Shown piece after piece: positions 62,011 through 64,000 of a stretch of 64,000 nt of DNA; position 1 is the first letter of the stretch, and every line of letters begins with the position of its first letter. The stretch is from contig NZ_CP107928.1 of NCBI RefSeq assembly GCF_036030735.1, positions 9,238,001-9,302,000 on the forward strand. The letters run 5' to 3'. Source of the stretch: Streptomyces sp. NBC_00425. Lineage in GTDB: Bacteria > Actinomycetota > Actinomycetes > Streptomycetales > Streptomycetaceae. Under the pieces are notes generated by a model. That model did no database searches. It saw nothing but the letters and a program-made list of their open reading frames with translations, and was not told the origin of the DNA. The position numbers were made by a program, and so were the translations under genes.

Positions 62011-62787
62011 GTGAAGACGTTGATCGTCTACGCCCACCCGGAGCCGAAGTCGCTCAACGGCTCGCTCAAGGACCTCGCGGTGGCCACCTTGGAGAGCGCC
62101 GGGCACGAGGTACGGGTGAGCGATCTGTACGCGATGAACTGGAAGGCGGTCGTGGACGCCGACGACTACGGCCCCGGCGCCTCACGTCCCTTGAGGGTCG
62201 TCGCGGATTCGGGCCGGGCCTTCGACGCCGGGACACTCACCGCGGACGTCGTCGCCGAGCAGGAGAAGCTGTTGTGGGCCGACACGATCGTCTTCCAGTT
62301 CCCACTGTGGTGGTACACGATGCCCGCGATCCTCAAGGGCTGGGTGGACCGGGTGTTCACCTGCCACTTCGCGTACGGCGTGGGCGAGCACAGCGACACC
62401 CGGTACGGCGAGCGCTACGGTGAAGGCTCCCTCGCGGGCAGGAGGGCCCTGCTGTCGGTGACCGTCGGCGGCCCGGAGGCTCACTACACGGCTCGCGGGA
62501 TCAACGGCCCCATCGACGATCTGCTGTTCCCGATCCACCACGGCATCCTGTACTACCCGGGCATCGAGGCACTGCCGCCGTTCGTGCTGTACGGCGCCGA
62601 CCGGATGACCGACGAGGACCGTCCGGACATCGCCAAGGCCTGGGAACGACGCCTGCTCACCCTGGAGTCGACGGAGCCGATCGCGTACCGGCGACAGAAC
62701 TTCGGCGACTACGACATCCCCTCGCTGCAGCTGAGGGAGGGACTGGAGCCCGCGGGCCGCACGGGTTTCGGGCTGCACGTGCGCTGA
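62011..62787 (+). CDS. NQO1-type NAD(P)H dehydrogenase (quinone), 258 aa
   Basis: Flavodoxin fold: TLIVYAHPEPKSLNGSLKDL, LLWADTIVFQFPLWWYTMPA, ILKGWVDRVFTCHFAYGVGE and LLSVTVGGPEAHYT are the family landmarks. It reduces quinones by two electrons and avoids semiquinones. GTG start with AAGGAG. Three copies of a CCGAAGG-like element (61969-62004) lie in the promoter and may bind the divergent regulator. Confidence 0.93.
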   Translation: MKTLIVYAHPEPKSLNGSLKDLAVATLESAGHEVRVSDLYAMNWKAVVDADDYGPGASRPLRVVADSGRAFDAGTLTADVVAEQEKLLWADTIVFQFPLWWYTMPAILKGWVDRVFTCHFAYGVGEHSDTRYGERYGEGSLAGRRALLSVTVGGPEAHYTARGINGPIDDLLFPIHHGILYYPGIEALPPFVLYGADRMTDEDRPDIAKAWERRLLTLESTEPIAYRRQNFGDYDIPSLQLREGLEPAGRTGFGLHVR

Positions 62788-62882
62788 GTCGTCACCGGCG
62801 GCCACGTCCGTCTCGACGGCTTTACGGCGTCAGTGCGTGACTGAGTGGGCGGGTGACGCGGGGGTCGGGCCCGGCGGGGCGG

Positions 62883-63998
62883 TCAGATTCCGCCCGTGTT
62901 GAGCAGGCGGTTGGGGGTGTCGGAGCGGACGCCGCGCAGGACGCCACGGGTGGCCGTGTGGTCGAGCCAGACGTGGACCTGCTGGGCCGTGGCGTGCGGG
63001 TGCGCCGAGAGGTACAGGGCGATCACGCCGGTCGCATGGGGTGCGGCCCAGGACGTCGCGCCGCCGTCCTCCGTCACCGTGCCGCCTCCGGAGAGAGCGG
63101 CGGTCACCTTCTGCCCGGGGGCGTACAGGTCCACGCACCGTCCGTACCCCGACCCGTAGGAGCCGCTGTCGTTCCACGTGCGGTCGGCCGGGGTGGATGC
63201 CGCGACGACGATCGTGCCAGGGACGCCGGCGGGGGAGTGCTTGCAGGCGTCGTCGTGGTAGTTGCCGGCGGACACGACCGTCGGAATGCCTGCGCCGACC
63301 ATCTTCTTCACCGCGGTCTCCAGGGCCGCCGACCGGTGGTCGAGGTTGAGCGACATGTTCACCACGGCGGGCTTCTGCGCGTGAGCCGTGACCCAGTTGA
63401 CCGACTTCACCAGCGCTGCCTCGGCTGCTGCGGGCGAGCCGCCGCCGCCCTCGCTCTCGCACACGATGCCCTGGACCCGAACCAGGTCCGCCTTGGGAGC
63501 CACGCCGTACTTCGCCCCGCCGATGACACCCGCGACGAACGTGCCGTGGCCGACCCCGTCTTCGCCGAAACAGTCGCCTGAGTCCTTCGGGCCCACGAAG
63601 TCGGCGCCGAGGCGGGCGCGTCCGCCGAACTCCTTGTGGGTGATGTCCATTCCGGTGTCGATCACATACACATGGACGCCCTTGCCCGTGGCGGTGGTGG
63701 TGAGCTTCCCGTTCAGCGGCCGTGACCGCTGGTCCAGAATGTCCAGGTTCCACGGAACGTGCCTGGTGAGGGACGATGCCGTGGCCTGCGCGTTCGCGGA
63801 CAGCTTCTCCACCGCGGCGGGAGACGCCGGCGCCGAACCGGACCGCGCCGCGTCGCCCGATGACGCCACGGACCGCCCCTCGCCCCGGGCGGGAAGCGCG
63901 CCGCCGTTCCCGGACGTCGCGCCCGCCTTCCCGCCGCCGCAGGCCGAGGCGCCGAGCACCGTCGCCATGGCCACCGCCACGAGACCGGCCTTCGTCAT
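62883..63998 (-). CDS. S8 subtilase-type lipoprotein protease, 371 aa
   Basis: The lipobox GASAC at residue 20 marks an exported lipoprotein. A short pro-region follows. The catalytic triad is Asp in YVIDTGMDITHKEFG, His in VGHGTFVAG and Ser in GATSWAAPHATGVIALYL. The oxyanion Asn is in VVSAGNYHDD. It resembles proteinase K/alkaline serine proteases. The ATG is only two bases from the end of the window, so regulation upstream is not visible. Confidence 0.93.
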   Translation of the reverse strand: MTKAGLVAVAMATVLGASACGGGKAGATSGNGGALPARGEGRSVASSGDAARSGSAPASPAAVEKLSANAQATASSLTRHVPWNLDILDQRSRPLNGKLTTTATGKGVHVYVIDTGMDITHKEFGGRARLGADFVGPKDSGDCFGEDGVGHGTFVAGVIGGAKYGVAPKADLVRVQGIVCESEGGGGSPAAAEAALVKSVNWVTAHAQKPAVVNMSLNLDHRSAALETAVKKMVGAGIPTVVSAGNYHDDACKHSPAGVPGTIVVAASTPADRTWNDSGSYGSGYGRCVDLYAPGQKVTAALSGGGTVTEDGGATSWAAPHATGVIALYLSAHPHATAQQVHVWLDHTATRGVLRGVRSDTPNRLLNTGGI

Positions 63999-64000
63999 GT

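Overview
The window is high-GC DNA with dense genes, frequent 1-8 base stop/start overlaps, GTG starts, AGGAGG-like ribosome sites and rare in-frame TTA codons. Together with a gamma-butyrolactone receptor/synthase pair, snapalysin, a CebR-type operator and a GH11-CE4 xylanase locus, this points to a Streptomyces chromosome. I saw no rRNA, tRNA, insertion sequence or CRISPR array.

Region 1 (1-7 kb) holds a small RiPP-like pair, a Cys-rich 88-residue precursor overlapping an ATP-grasp ligase. It also holds a convergent ECF sigma factor/membrane regulator locus and a glutamate dehydrogenase with a clear terminator.

Region 2 (7.1-34.5 kb) is the centrepiece: a gamma-butyrolactone-controlled cluster with no NRPS or PKS. 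An ArpA/ScbR-like receptor and an AfsA-like synthase (with a TTA codon) flank a palindromic ARE box. Then come an acyl-CoA dehydrogenase-like flavoenzyme, LuxR, ArsR and two LysR regulators, an enolase-superfamily protein without the expected lysines, a homocitrate/isopropylmalate synthase-like enzyme and two Fe/2-oxoglutarate oxygenases. The rest are an aminotransferase, an isochorismatase-like hydrolase, a large FAD/NAD(P) protein, a cupin, LeuC/LeuD, an aspartokinase-like protein, aspartate-semialdehyde dehydrogenase, an EamA exporter, an MFS exporter, a leaderless solute-binding-like protein and both glutamate mutase subunits. The most economical reading is L-glutamate to 3-methylaspartate to its phosphate and semialdehyde, joined to a malate-type chain extension and hydroxylation, giving an exported non-proteinogenic amino acid. 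The product is unknown. Two very small ORFs sit inside this region.

Region 3 (34.8-46 kb) is mixed: CGNR and SRPBCC proteins, a Tat-secreted alpha/beta hydrolase, a 63-residue orphan, a flavodoxin-like reductase, glutamate decarboxylase, an SGNH esterase-CBM2 under a perfect CebR palindrome, membrane and secreted proteins, a GH114 lipoprotein and a LamG gene remnant.

Region 4 (46-52 kb) is secretory: proline iminopeptidase, a GH11 xylanase-CBM2 and CE4 acetylxylan esterase-CBM2 pair, an FtsX remnant and snapalysin.

Region 5 (52-58.5 kb) is a compact RiPP operon on the minus strand: MFS exporter, S9 peptidase, 40-residue precursor, strong hairpin, B12-binding radical SAM maturase and a DUF5825-type partner. 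The window ends with an SMI1/KNR4 protein, an XRE/MmyB-like regulator divergent from an NQO-type quinone reductase, and a subtilase lipoprotein.
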